Part shown: in pieces, positions 51,593 to 60,514 of the stretch
Layout of the letters: every line of letters begins with the position of its first letter
How positions within the stretch are numbered: the first letter of the stretch is position 1
Origin: CAVSJR01 sp963728285
Lineage (GTDB): Bacteria; Actinomycetota; UBA4738; HRBIN12
Direction: 5' to 3'
Assembly (NCBI GenBank): GCA_963728285.1
Contig: CAVSJR010000005.1
Coordinates: 372,001-436,000, forward strand
Length of the DNA stretch: 64,000 nt
Notes under the pieces: generated by a model
The model's input: the letters and a program-made list of their open reading frames with translations, nothing else
The model's database searches: none
What the model was told of the DNA's origin: nothing
Position numbers and translations under genes: made by a program

Positions 51593-52681
51593 GTGCGCAT
51601 CGGGGTCCTTGGGGGAGGACAGCTCGGCCGGATGCTCGGCCTCGCCGGGATCCCCCTCGGGCTGTCGTTCTCGTTCCTCGACCCGTCTCCCGATGCGCCC
51701 GCCTCGGCGGTCGGTCGGCACCTCGTCGGCCCCTACGACGACCCGGAGGGCCTGCGCGCTCTCGCCGCCGGATCCGACGTCGTCACCTACGAGTTCGAGA
51801 ACGTTCCCGTGGCCTCGGCGCGCGCGCTCGCGAGCTCGGTCCCGGTGTTCCCGTCACCCGAGGCGTTGGAGGCCGCGCAGGACCGGTTGGCGGAGAAGGG
51901 CCTGTTCGAGCGCGTCGGGATCCCGGTGCATCGCTACACCTCGGTGGCGAACGCCGGGGAGCTCGAGGACGCGGTCGAGCACGTCGGGCTGCCGGCGATG
52001 GTCAAGACCCGACGCCTCGGCTACGACGGGCGCGGGCAGGCCGTCCTCAGGGGGGTCGACGACCCGACGGAGGTGTGGCGGTCGGTGGGGGAGCAGCCCT
52101 CCCTCGTCGAATCGCTCGTGGACTTCGACCGCGAGCTGTCGATCCTCGCCGTCCGCAACCGCGAGGGGGAGGGCCGCTTCTACCCGCTGGTCGAGAACCA
52201 TCACCGGGACGGCATCCTTCGGCTCTCGATCGCGCCGGCCCCCGACGTCACGCCGGAGCTTCAGTCGACGGCCGAGGCCTACGCGGCGCGGGTCATGGAC
52301 GAGCTCGGCTACGTCGGCGTGCTCGCGATCGAGCTGTTCCAGGTGGGCGATCGGCTGCTCGCAAACGAGATGGCGCCCCGCGTGCACAACTCGGGGCACT
52401 GGACGATCGAGGGCTCGGAGACGAGCCAGTTCGAGAACCATCTCCGCGCCGTCGCCGCGCTGCCCCTCGGATCGACCCAATCCCTGGGATACAGCGCGAT
52501 GCTGAACGCGATCGGCGCGCTGCCCGACACCACCGCGGTGCTCTCCGTTCCGCAGGCGCACCTCCATCTGTATGGAAAGGGGGAGCGCCCGGGGCGCAAG
52601 CTCGGGCACGTCACCGTCCGGGCGGACGACCCGGACACCCTGGGGGAACGCCTCTCGCTGCTCGAGCGGGTCCTCGACTGA
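51593..52681 (+). CDS. purK: 5-(carboxyamino)imidazole ribonucleotide synthase
   Basis: This 362-residue protein has an N-terminal IGVLGGGQLGRMLGLAGIPL, ATP-grasp segments PAMVKTRRLGYDGRGQAVLR, VESLVDFDRELSILAVRN and LLANEMAPRVHNSGHWTIEG, then SQFENHLRAVAALPLGST. It makes N5-CAIR from AIR, bicarbonate and ATP, feeding PurE. The start is GTG 51593, directly after purE. The order purE-purK is a standard operon. Confidence 0.97.
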   Translation: MRIGVLGGGQLGRMLGLAGIPLGLSFSFLDPSPDAPASAVGRHLVGPYDDPEGLRALAAGSDVVTYEFENVPVASARALASSVPVFPSPEALEAAQDRLAEKGLFERVGIPVHRYTSVANAGELEDAVEHVGLPAMVKTRRLGYDGRGQAVLRGVDDPTEVWRSVGEQPSLVESLVDFDRELSILAVRNREGEGRFYPLVENHHRDGILRLSIAPAPDVTPELQSTAEAYAARVMDELGYVGVLAIELFQVGDRLLANEMAPRVHNSGHWTIEGSETSQFENHLRAVAALPLGSTQSLGYSAMLNAIGALPDTTAVLSVPQAHLHLYGKGERPGRKLGHVTVRADDPDTLGERLSLLERVLD

Positions 52682-52771
52682 GCCCGGGCCGACCGATCCC
52701 GAGGAGGCACTGAGGTCCCGAGGCCCGCGTGCCGATACCGGTACGGACAACCGATCGGCGGAGAGGACGAC

Positions 52772-53038
52772 GTGGCCTATCCCGAATGCCCGGACTGCCG
52801 GGTTCCGCAGCTGGTGCCGGACGATTCCGACGCCTACACCTGCTTCTCCTGCTACGCCCACCTGCGGTTCTATCGATGTCCGGCATGCTCGTATCCGCAG
52901 ACGATCGTGAAGCGGTGGCCCTCGTTCACCTGCGGGCGCTGCGAGCGCAAGGTCGACCCGCCGCCGAACGTCCCGTTCTCTCAGTCGCTGAAGGCACGTG
53001 AATCCGGGGGCGTCGGCTACATGTACCCGAAGATGTAG
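52772..53038 (+). CDS. Small double zinc-ribbon protein
   Basis: This 88-residue protein has four CxxC knuckles (YPECPDCRVP, YTCFSCYAHL, YRCPACSYPQ and FTCGRCERKV), so it can bind two zinc ions. No catalytic domain is present. It follows purK by 90 bases on the same strand. The start GTG 52772 follows GGAGAGGACGAC. Function unknown; similar short ribbons occur in actinobacteria. Confidence 0.75.
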   Translation: MAYPECPDCRVPQLVPDDSDAYTCFSCYAHLRFYRCPACSYPQTIVKRWPSFTCGRCERKVDPPPNVPFSQSLKARESGGVGYMYPKM

Positions 53039-53075
53039 TCGGGCTCGCTCGACGCTCTCCGCGCAGTCCGAGGAC

Positions 53076-54640
53076 CTACGGGTTGATGGGCTGCTGGAGC
53101 GTGATGCCGAACTTCGCGAGGTTCGGAACCGACGGGTGCGCGATCCCAGAGGGCCCGGCCGAGAAGGCGTCGAGGATGTTCTGGGTGATGCGGACGGCGC
53201 GAGCGTCGCACGTATCGGCCTGGATCGGATCGCCGCAGCGCAGCGCCTTCACCCAGCCCTGGCTGGATGCGTCCAACACGCCGGCGTTGCTCTGGGCCGT
53301 GTAGTAGGTCATGTCCGCGTAGTCCGGCACGCCCTTACACAGGGTGGGGGATCGCGCCAGGATCTGGATGTTCGCGGGCGTGGGCGCCTCCGGGAAGACG
53401 CGGTCGTACTCCATATTGACGAGCCCCGGGATATGGCCCCCGTCCGCCAATCCGGTCCCCGCGAACGCCCAGTTGTCGGCGTCGTCGACGACGAGGTCGG
53501 CGTGGGCGCCGGCGCAGGCGTACATCGCGCCGAGGATGTCGCTCTCCGGGCGGGGGAGGGGGCCCGTCCGCCAGCTGGACGTCACCTCGGCATCGTCGAT
53601 GCCTAGGAGGGGGTCCTCGGACGCCGTCTTGTAGCTGACCATCACGCGCTCGGGGCCGAGCGGCGAGGTCTCGAACCGGATGTGCCGATAGATCGCGTTG
53701 CCGCCGAAGAACGCGAGGTTCACGCCCGAGCCCCTCGCCGCGGTGAGGCCGTCTCGCATTCGCGTCGAGTAGTACTCGTCGTGATCGAGCGATACGAGCG
53801 CCGAACGGTTCTGGAGCAGCTCCGGCTGCTGGTGAAGGTCGACGTCGGTCCAGTAGGTGACGTCCATGCCCAAGCGCTCAACGAGCACCACGAAGGGCAA
53901 CTCGTGGAGCAGGCCGGCCGCGCCGCGTCCTCCGAACGGCCGGTCGAAGCTGACGGCCCGGGACCGCGTCTCGAAGGCGCCGTCGGGTCCCTTGTAGAGG
54001 CTGTAGCCGCCCCAGCGGTTGTAGGCCTGCCACGTCGTCGCCTCGGCCTGGATAACGAGGTCTGCGGTGCTCGTGTCGTTGCGGACGACGAACGGGATGT
54101 AGGCCTGTCCGCCGTCGCTCGAGACGAGCTTCAGCACGTAGGTGCCCTGCACCCACGTGGAGCTGATCGGGACTTGAAGGGACTCGTTCCACGGGGCTCG
54201 GACCATGCTGGTGACCGGATCGACGGTCACGCGCGGCTGTCTCGCCGACGCCACCTCGGGGGAGGTCCAGATCAGGCGCCCGCCCAGGCCCTGGTAGTAG
54301 CCGAGCCGGTAGGCCTCCACGTGGAACGACGGCGATTTCGTCTTGACGAAGAGCTTGATGGTCTCGCCGGCCGTCGCGCTGATGTGGTCGGCGTAGCCGG
54401 CGATGCCCTTTCGGGTCCCCGCCGGGATCCGCCAGGAGGACGTACCGGGCTTGGCGTTCTCGTTGATGACCCACTGGGCCGTGCGCGAGGGGGGCGGCGT
54501 GGGGGTCGGCGTCGGCGAGGGGGAGGCGGCTTGCGGGGGCCCGCCCCCGCGGCCGGCGCGCCGGAGGCCACGAGGATAACGAGCAGCGCCACGGCGAGGA
54601 CCACCGCGATCGACGGGAACCCCGCGCGGCGAGGGGTCAC
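53076..54640 (-). CDS. Secreted N,N-dimethylformamidase beta-subunit-like protein (frameshifted)
   Basis: The repaired length is about 521 residues. It has a signal peptide (SIAVVLAVALLVILVASGAP), a Pro/Thr/Ser linker, then TAQWVINENAKPGTSSWRIP and the N,N-dimethylformamidase large-subunit-like region (FVVLVERLGMDVTYWTDVDL, LVSLDHDEYYSTRMRDGLTA and LAFFGGNAIYRHIRFE). One base appears missing in the G run at 54535-54539, separating the signal peptide from the mature protein. Secretion argues against a role in formamide metabolism. These domains often occur in secreted proteins of unknown activity. Confidence 0.8.
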
Positions 54641-54751
54641 CGGGAGGTCTCGGATTCAGGCCGACAGGGGGGAGTTGCCTGAGAACGCATGTCCCGCGTA
54701 GCCTGCCCTCCGGCGCGGGTCCGGGTCAATGGGGAGAGGGAAGAAACCGCC

Positions 54752-54782
54752 GATCGGCCACCCGCATGGCGGGTGGCCGATC
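54752..54782. terminator. Long perfect inverted repeat
   Basis: GATCGGCCACCCGC and its reverse complement GCGGGTGGCCGATC are separated by ATG, giving a 14-base-pair perfect stem with a three-base loop. It sits upstream of the dimethylformamidase-like gene and downstream of the CAP-domain gene, both on the minus strand. It fits an intrinsic terminator for the CAP gene. There is no T tract. Confidence 0.6.
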
Positions 54783-54919
54783 AGGGCCCCGTCAGTTCGG
54801 CGCGAGCCTGTGAACGGCGCGACGGTTCGGGTCGCCGGGGGGCGCGCTTCGGTGACGAGGTGGGGGGCTCAGACGATTGGGTCGTGTGCGGTGAGGCGAT
54901 CGAACGAGGAACCGGACGA

Positions 54920-55408
54920 TCAGCCGACGAAGATCTCGGTGACCCAGAGCCGGCCGCCGGACTTGTCCAGGCCGATGCCGACCTTGTCGAACTTCCGGGC
55001 GAGGATGTTGCTGCGGTGGCTCCGGCTGCGCATGAAGGCCCTGTGGATCGACCGCACGCTTCGATACGTGTAGCCGACGTTCTCTCCCCACGAGGATCCG
55101 ATTCGACCGAGGTTGGAGCTGTGGAAGAGCGTTCGCGAGTTCGCCATCTGGCGACTATGACGACGGGCGAGGCGCGTGGCGCGGTTGCCCTTCCGGACGG
55201 CGTGCGTTCCGTGCCGCCGGCGCGTTTCGTTGATCATGTTCAGCAAACGATGCTGGGGTGTCGCGGCCTCCGCCGCCATCCAGCCGATGGAGTCGGTCAC
55301 CAGCGAGCCGATGACCATCACGATGGTGAGGGTGAGGACAATGCCCACCCTCCGGAGCGTGGTCGGCGCTTTCAGCACCATGGCGCGGGCGGACCCCGAT
55401 CTCGTCAT
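54920..55408 (-). CDS. Secreted CAP-domain (SCP/PR-1-like) protein
   Basis: This 162-residue protein has a signal anchor (VGIVLTLTIVMVIGSLVTDS) at about 21-40. The CAP domain reads HRLLNMINETRRRHGTHAVR, ARRHSRQMANSRTLFHSSNL, SWGENVGYTYRSVRSIHRAF and SRSHRSNILARKFDKVGIGL. The His and Glu of the CAP cavity are present (FHSSN, WGENVG). It is extracytoplasmic and of unknown biochemical role. Its leader contains a strong hairpin (55462-55492). Confidence 0.88.
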   Translation of the reverse strand: MTRSGSARAMVLKAPTTLRRVGIVLTLTIVMVIGSLVTDSIGWMAAEAATPQHRLLNMINETRRRHGTHAVRKGNRATRLARRHSRQMANSRTLFHSSNLGRIGSSWGENVGYTYRSVRSIHRAFMRSRSHRSNILARKFDKVGIGLDKSGGRLWVTEIFVG

Positions 55409-55461
55409 GGTTTCTCCCTTCGGCGTCGATTCGACAGGAGCTCCTGCTGATGCCCCCGTCC

Positions 55462-55492
55462 CGTCGGCTGCTGAACCTATGAGCAGCCGACG
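55462..55492 (-). promoter_or_regulatory. Leader hairpin upstream of the CAP-domain gene
   Basis: CGTCGGCTGCT and AGCAGCCGACG form a perfect 11-base-pair stem with a 9-base loop (CATAGGTTC in the transcript sense), 54 bases before the CAP gene start at 55408. It lies in the untranslated leader. In actinobacteria such leaders of cell-wall genes sometimes carry c-di-AMP riboswitches, but I cannot match that consensus, so it is left as an unassigned regulatory hairpin. Confidence 0.45.
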
Positions 55493-55749
55493 CGCGCCAC
55501 CAGTCGGGAATCGGCGCGTCCGTCCCGCGAGGGACCATGTGGGGAAGGTGCCGGACGGTCTCGGGGGCTACCGGCATTGTGGTTTCGGCGCAGCCTACAG
55601 GAGGGCACCTCGTTGTCCAGCGCGGGCGTTGCGGGATGCGACATCGGTCAGCGCATTCGCGCAGGTGAGGCGCCCGCAATTTCTTTCAAGATTTCGCGGA
55701 ACGCATGTTTAGGGCGGGGACGCAGGCACGAGTGCGCCGGGACCGGTCC

Positions 55750-57162
55750 CTACCACGGCGTCATGCCGGGTGGGAGGGGGTCGCACAGTCCGCGGAGCCG
55801 AGCCCGCTGCACGCTCAGATCGATCCTCGGCGCGAGGTTACGAAGCTGGTACGGATCCCTCGCGAGGTTGTAGTACTCCTCGAATCCGTCGGCATACCGC
55901 GTGTAGACGCGCAGCGGCGAACGAAGTTGGCACCACGACGGAACGTCTCGAGTCTCCGCGCCCTCGATGAGATGAACTCCGCGCGGGAACCTCGCCGCGC
56001 CTGCGAGGTACGGTCCGAGGTCACGCCCCTCGGCGTCCGGCATCGAGGTCCCGGCGAGCGCAGCGATCGTCGGAGCGATGTCGATGTTGGTCGCGAGATC
56101 GCTCGACTCCCGCGCGCTCGCCCAGGGTCCGTAGCTGTAGACCATCGGCACGCGCGTGGCCTCCTCGTACGGGACGTCCTTTCCACGCAGTCCGTGCTCA
56201 CCGTAGAGGAACCCGTTGTCGGACGTGAACACGATGAGCGTGTTGTCGAGCTCACCGCTCGATCGAAGCCGTTCGACGATCTCGTCGACGGCGTCGTCGA
56301 CCGACAGCAGCGACTCGAGCTGATGCTCGCGGAACGCGTCGATGTCTGCTTGTGCGGCGGCGCCCCACCTCTTGCGCGCTCGCAGCCACGGCGGCTTGTC
56401 CGAGACGTCGGCCTCCGCGTAGCTCGGCGGGCGCCACGGTGGCAGGCCGTCGAAGGCGTGCTCGTACTCGGGGGCGGGGGTCGCGGAGGCGTGCGGCGCG
56501 AGCGGCGTCCACATCAGGAAGAACGGCCTGGGGGCGCCGGCGTCCAGGAACTCCAGCGCCTTTCGGGCGAGCACGTCGGTGAGGTAGTCCTCCGGGGCCG
56601 ATCCGTAGTGCACGACGGCGTCGTCCTCGGTGAGGCCGTACTCGTAGTAGTTCCCGGACGAGGCCGAGAGCCCGACCCACCGATCCCAGCCGGGGGGGAT
56701 GTAGCCGCCGGGATAGCCGTTCAGATACTTCCCGACGAGCCCCGTCCGGTATCCCGCCCCGTCGAGCACCGTCGCCAGCGTCGTGGTGTCGTCGAACCCC
56801 GCGAACCCGCCGCCCCTCGGATCGGTGCCGCCGTTGCCGTAGACGCCGGTCGTATGGGCGTACTGTCCCGTCAGGATCGATGCCCGCGCCGGGCAGCACA
56901 GCGGGAGCACCACGTGGGCCTGCGTGAAGTTCGTCCCCCGCCCCACGACTTCCTCGTTGACGTTCGGCAGCGCCCACAGGGAATCGAAGCGCTGATCGTC
57001 GGTGACGATGAGGACGATGTTGGGGAGCGGCTCGTCGGCGGCCGCGGGCGAGGGCCCGAGCGGCGGGGCGAGCGCCGCGATGACGACGGCGAGGAGGACG
57101 ACGGGCCCTCGCACCATGGAGAGCGAGCGGGAATGCCGCCGTCCGAACCAGCCGATTCGCAT
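55750..57162 (-). CDS. Secreted sulfatase
   Basis: This 470-residue protein has a signal peptide at 1-41 (VVLLAVVIAALAPPLGPSPA). The sulfatase fold starts PNIVLIVTDDQRFDSLWAL, with the formylglycine motif LCCPARASILTGQYAHTTG (CxPxR, modifiable Cys), then GKYLNGYPGGYIPPGWDRW, TPLAPHASATPAPEY and IVFTSDNGFLYGEHGLRG. All metal-ligand blocks (DD, CxPxR, DN) are present. It hydrolyses a sulfate ester, likely of a polysaccharide, outside the cell. No maturase gene is in view. Confidence 0.92.
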   Translation of the reverse strand: MRIGWFGRRHSRSLSMVRGPVVLLAVVIAALAPPLGPSPAAADEPLPNIVLIVTDDQRFDSLWALPNVNEEVVGRGTNFTQAHVVLPLCCPARASILTGQYAHTTGVYGNGGTDPRGGGFAGFDDTTTLATVLDGAGYRTGLVGKYLNGYPGGYIPPGWDRWVGLSASSGNYYEYGLTEDDAVVHYGSAPEDYLTDVLARKALEFLDAGAPRPFFLMWTPLAPHASATPAPEYEHAFDGLPPWRPPSYAEADVSDKPPWLRARKRWGAAAQADIDAFREHQLESLLSVDDAVDEIVERLRSSGELDNTLIVFTSDNGFLYGEHGLRGKDVPYEEATRVPMVYSYGPWASARESSDLATNIDIAPTIAALAGTSMPDAEGRDLGPYLAGAARFPRGVHLIEGAETRDVPSWCQLRSPLRVYTRYADGFEEYYNLARDPYQLRNLAPRIDLSVQRARLRGLCDPLPPGMTPW

Positions 57163-57249
57163 CCGCGCAACCCTAAACGAGCCTTGCTTTAGAGCGCAAC
57201 CCTTCGCCGGGTGCTGCGAGGGGGCGTGTGCGAGGTCGTCGGCGGCTCG

Positions 57250-57522
57250 TCAGCGGGTTCGCCTGCTCCGGGCGCCGCCGCCGATCACCCCGATGTCGAT
57301 CAAGACGCCGAGGACCACCAGGAGGAGCCCGAAGCCGCGGAGGCCGTCGAACTCGTTCTCGGCGATCGCGTAGGTGATCGTCGTCGCGGGGAGGATGAAG
57401 AACCCGATGAGCGGCCAGATGAACGAGTCGTACGCGCGGGCGAGGTAATCGGTGAACAACCACATGATGACCAGCACGAATCGCGGCGTGATCAGCGCCA
57501 GGATCGCCAACAAGCAGCCCAC
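57250..57522 (-). CDS. Small membrane protein (three spans), unknown function
   Basis: This 90-residue protein starts at GTG 57522, directly after GGGAGGAGGGG. An upstream in-frame start at 57585 is less likely. Hydrophobic spans are CLLAILALITPRFVLVIMWLF, cut here as two segments LLAILALITPRF and VLVIMWLF, then IWPLIGFFILPATTITYAI and LLLVVLGVLIDIGVI. The DYLARAYDSF loop between spans 1 and 2 is conserved-looking. It resembles short actinobacterial membrane proteins of unknown role. Confidence 0.75.
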   Translation of the reverse strand: MGCLLAILALITPRFVLVIMWLFTDYLARAYDSFIWPLIGFFILPATTITYAIAENEFDGLRGFGLLLVVLGVLIDIGVIGGGARSRRTR

Positions 57523-57585
57523 GAACCCCTCCTCCCGATCGGCGTCGATCGGCGGACCGTACGCCGAGGAAGGGGTGTACCGCAA

Positions 57586-58030
57586 CCGAACGCCGTGAAG
57601 GTGGAATCGAGGGGCTCGTGCATGACCACGACGTCGATCCGCCGACGTGGGCGAATGGATCTTCCGTCGGTGGGAAGCGCTCGTTCGGAGTTCGAGGCGA
57701 GCGGGTGGATGGGACCGTCAGGGAGGCGGGGCCAAGGACCGACCGCGGTGCTCCCGGGGGGCGGACGGAGCCAGCGGCCAGACGTTGTCGCCTCGCCGAC
57801 TTCGAGCGCGGGTCCGGTCGAACCTGCGGCCTTCCTCCACGGCGCAGATGAGGCACTCCCTCCGCAGGGAATCGAACTCCCAAGTCTGCGCCGGCGGGCC
57901 GTGGTCATCCACGCGCACACCATCCGTCGACGGGGGGCGAGTGGCAAGGACGTCTGGCAACTCGGCACCGCGCGGCGTCGACCGCGGCCCCTCGTATGCT
58001 GCGTCGACCGGGACGGACACGGAGGGGGAC
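57586..58030. other. Intergenic region, nothing firmly recognised
   Basis: About 445 bases lie between the membrane protein and the dienelactone hydrolase gene. Open frames here look like codon-bias shadows. A T-arm-like palindrome (TGGGAGTTCGATTCCC on the minus strand, about 57871-57886) could be a tRNA remnant but has no acceptor or anticodon arm. GGAGGGGG at 58021 serves the next gene. Confidence 0.35.
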
Positions 58031-58727
58031 ATGGGCGGATTCGAGACGATCGAGGCGGGCGACGCCACCACGCGTCTGTACGAGGCGGGCGAGGCACGGC
58101 CCGGGACGCCGGGCGTCGTCGTCTTCCATCCATGGTGGGGCCTCAACGACGACGTCGTCGCGTATGCCGACCGGCTGGCCGCCGCCGGGTTCGCCGTCGT
58201 CGCGCCCGACCTGTACCGGGGCCAAGTCGCGTCGACGATCGAGGAGGCCGAGCGGCTCTCGGCCTCGATCGACGAGGCCGCGAGCACCGCGTGGGGCTCC
58301 GAGGGCAACGTGGTGGATGCGATCGCCATCGCGGCGGTCGACCGCCTCGCTGACCGGCTGGGCTCGGGCACGCCCCTGGCGGCCGTGGGGTTCTCGATGG
58401 GCGCGGTGTGGGCGATGTGGAGCCCGGCCGAGCGCGACCGGGTCGCCGCGTCCGTCGTGTACTACGGCTCTCTCGAGGGCCCGAGCCTCGCTCGGGCGGC
58501 GGTTCCCGTCCTCGGACACTTCGCCGAGACGGACCCGTACGAGTCCGACGAGGGTGATCGCCGCGTTCGAGGACACGCTCCGCTCCGCGGGTCGTGACGT
58601 CGTCATCCACCGCTACCCGGGAACCGGGCACTGGTTTGCGGAACCGTCACGCGATGCCTACCGGCCCGAGGCCGCCGATCTCGCCTTCGAGCGCACCGTC
58701 GCCTTCCTGGGTCAGCACCTCACGTAG
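58031..58727 (+). CDS. Dienelactone hydrolase family protein (frameshifted)
   Basis: The repaired length is about 231 residues. It reads GVVVFHPWWGLNDDVVAYAD, FAVVAPDLYRGQVASTIEEA and LAAVGFSMGAVWAMW (nucleophile Ser where classical dienelactone hydrolases have Cys), then VPVLGHFAETDPY (Asp). One extra G in 58552-58554 breaks the frame; it resumes VIAAFEDTLRSAGRDVVIHR with the catalytic His in PGTGHWFAEPSRDAY. It is a cytosolic hydrolase. GGAGGGGGAC precedes the ATG. Confidence 0.85.
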
Positions 58728-58872
58728 GCAGGTACTCGTCCGACGTCCCATTGATGCTTCTTCGCGTCCCACTCGCGCCGCGTCGGTCGGCTGAACCAGG
58801 ATCGCGCCCGCGAGCGTCACGATGGGAGCCGGCAACTATGATGTGAAGCCCCCGGAATAGAGAGGTACGAGG

Positions 58873-59455
58873 ATGATCCCTTCGCCCCGCTCCCGCTCTC
58901 GCCGCGACAACCCTCGCCGCCGCATCGATCGTCGCAGCCCTGATGCTTGTCTCAGCGGCCGCTCCGATTGCCCAGGCCGCAGGAGTGAGGAACTGCGTCG
59001 ACCTGACCGGCCGTTCCCCCGCCTGCTATGAGCTGATGTGGGTGGACGGAGTCCAGGTCAAGATGACGTTCCCCCAATCGGGGAACCCACGGCCCGGGAC
59101 ATCCAACGCCGAGGTGCACAACTTCTACGTGATCGCGCCACAGACCGACGAGGCGCAGGGCACAGCGCCCTTCCTACACGACCACGTCCTAGACGTTTCG
59201 CCGCGCCAGAACCTCGGCCCAAGCGTCTTCTGGCACGGCTACTTCGTCCTTTGCAGCGCTGAGGGCATCTCGACCGGCGGCTGTGTGCCCACCCCGTCCT
59301 CGATACCCGGCCTGGGGACTCTACCGTTGGCCGATAGCGTGAACGGACAGATGCTGACATCGGCCGACCTCATAGAGTCGTTCGTGAACTCCGGACAGCT
59401 CACGCTGATCGACACAGGGGCGGAGTTCGTCGGCACGATCAATCCCGCCACGTAG
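58873..59455 (+). CDS. Secreted protein of unknown function (frameshifted in the signal peptide)
   Basis: The start ATG 58873 follows GAGGTACGAGG. One extra C in 58885-58888 shifts the frame. Repaired, a signal peptide (LAAASIVAALMLVSAAAPIA, then QAAG) precedes a mature part of about 150 residues: RNCVDLTGRSPACYELMWVD, NAEVHNFYVIAPQTDEAQGT, LHDHVLDVSPRQ and SVFWHGYFVLCSAEG. Four cysteines suggest disulfides. I recognise no family. Composition is less GC-rich than in genes further left. Together with the next gene it borders tRNA-Arg. Confidence 0.7.
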
Positions 59456-59546
59456 AAGCAAGTCCCCCGTCGTCGCATTCTCGCGCGACATTCGATGCTC
59501 ACCATGGGCCGCAGAAGCCCCGGCCCCCTAGGTGATCATGGTTGCC

Positions 59547-60040
59547 TCAATCCTCTATGGAGTACGTCCATATCTCCTTGGTTTCTGAGACACCCTGGAT
59601 GAGTAGTTCACCTTCCGCGCCTGTGTACTTGCCGGTGCCTCCGGTGATGGCCTGAACGATGTCACCGGTCGCACCGTGGGGGCCAATGAGAATCTGCGTG
59701 GTGATCTGTCCACCGCGGAGGCTGGCCGTCACGACGCACTGCGGCTCCGACTCGGCACCGGCCACCGACACAATGGTGCATTGCCCGCCTACGTGCCCGA
59801 CCTGCTCTCCGCGCCGCAGGAGCTTGTGGGTGAACACGAAGTAGTCACCAAGGGTGTCACCCTCTGCGCCAAAATCCAGAAAGTTGCCCTCAGTGTTGAT
59901 GGCAACCAGGCGGATTGTCCGCCGCGAGTCATCGTCACCGGCGATGAACCCAAAGCAGGACTAACTACACCAACCGCCAACGCCACCAGCGCGATCATCG
60001 CGCTCAGCAGGCCGAACCGCTTCTCCATTGAGCCTCGCAT
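59547..60040 (-). CDS. Secreted allene-oxide-cyclase-barrel-like protein (frameshifted)
   Basis: The repaired length is about 164 residues. It starts at ATG 60040 behind AAAGGAGGG. The signal peptide is LLSAMIALVALAVGVVSPAL. One base seems missing near 59936-59940; then RLVAINTEGNFLDFGAEGDT and GDYFVFTHKLLRRGEQVGHV, CTIVSVAG, PQCVVTASLRGGQITTQILI and ITGGTGKYTGAEGELLIQGV. This strand pattern (G-N-F-L-D, G-D-Y-F-V-F, G-G-T-G-x-Y-x-G-A-x-G) is that of the AOC barrel-like/dirigent superfamily found in secreted actinobacterial proteins. Function unknown. Confidence 0.75.
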
Positions 60041-60333
60041 GAGCCCTCCTTTCACGCCACGGAGACTGACTCCATCCGTGAACCTCCATCCTCTTTCCGT
60101 GGCTACGTTGAGGAACCGTCTGTTCGACGTAGAGAATCTGCTCGCCGCTTCGATCCCGCGCCCCGCGCGTCTAGCTCAGTCCAGCAACCCGTGGAGGCAG
60201 CCCTCGAACACGGGCTGGCGGTAGGCGAGCTTGAAGCTCCTGGAGTCGCCGACAAGAAGAAGTGATCCTGGATCTGATCCCAGATCCGTGATCGACGGGG
60301 GAGCGGGGGAACAAACCCCGCACGTCGGCGATG
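60041..60333. other. Intergenic region with two hairpins next to tRNA-Arg
   Basis: About 290 bases between the barrel-protein gene and tRNA-Arg. The left part is less GC-rich and has no ORF. Two hairpins at 60270-60287 and 60303-60321 follow the 3' end of the tRNA gene. Confidence 0.4.
60303..60321 (-). terminator. Hairpin downstream of tRNA-Arg
   Basis: In the tRNA sense GCGGGG and CCCCCGC flank TTTGTT, 13 bases after the tRNA 3' end, as expected for an intrinsic terminator. A second perfect stem (GGATCTG/CAGATCC, loop of four) lies at 60270-60287. Confidence 0.55.
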
Positions 60334-60408
60334 TGCGCCGGGCAGGATTCGAACCTGCGACCCGCGGATTAGAAGTCCGCCGCTCTATCCGGACTGAGCT
60401 ACCGGCGC
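60334..60408 (-). tRNA. tRNA-Arg (anticodon UCU)
   Basis: The reverse strand from 60408 has acceptor GCGCCGG/CCGGCGC, D arm AGCTCAGTCCGGATAGAGC, anticodon TCT in the loop CTTCTAA, and T arm GCAGGTTCGAATCCTGC. CCA is not encoded. Confidence 0.95.
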
Positions 60409-60514
60409 CAGCGCCTCATCGTACCGTCGGAGGTCGTCCCCGTCCGAGGACGGGCCGCCCCTCGGGAGGGCCCGACTACCCCGGTCGGTCTCCCAACCTT
60501 TACACTTTGCCGCC

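Noticed and set aside
55462..55492. c-di-AMP riboswitch upstream of the CAP gene
   Set aside because: A strong hairpin exists, but the conserved riboswitch core could not be recognised; listed only as an unassigned leader hairpin.
57855..57890. tRNA T-arm-like sequence on the minus strand
   Set aside because: Only a stem-loop resembling a T arm is present; no acceptor pairing or anticodon arm could be found, so it was not called as a tRNA remnant.
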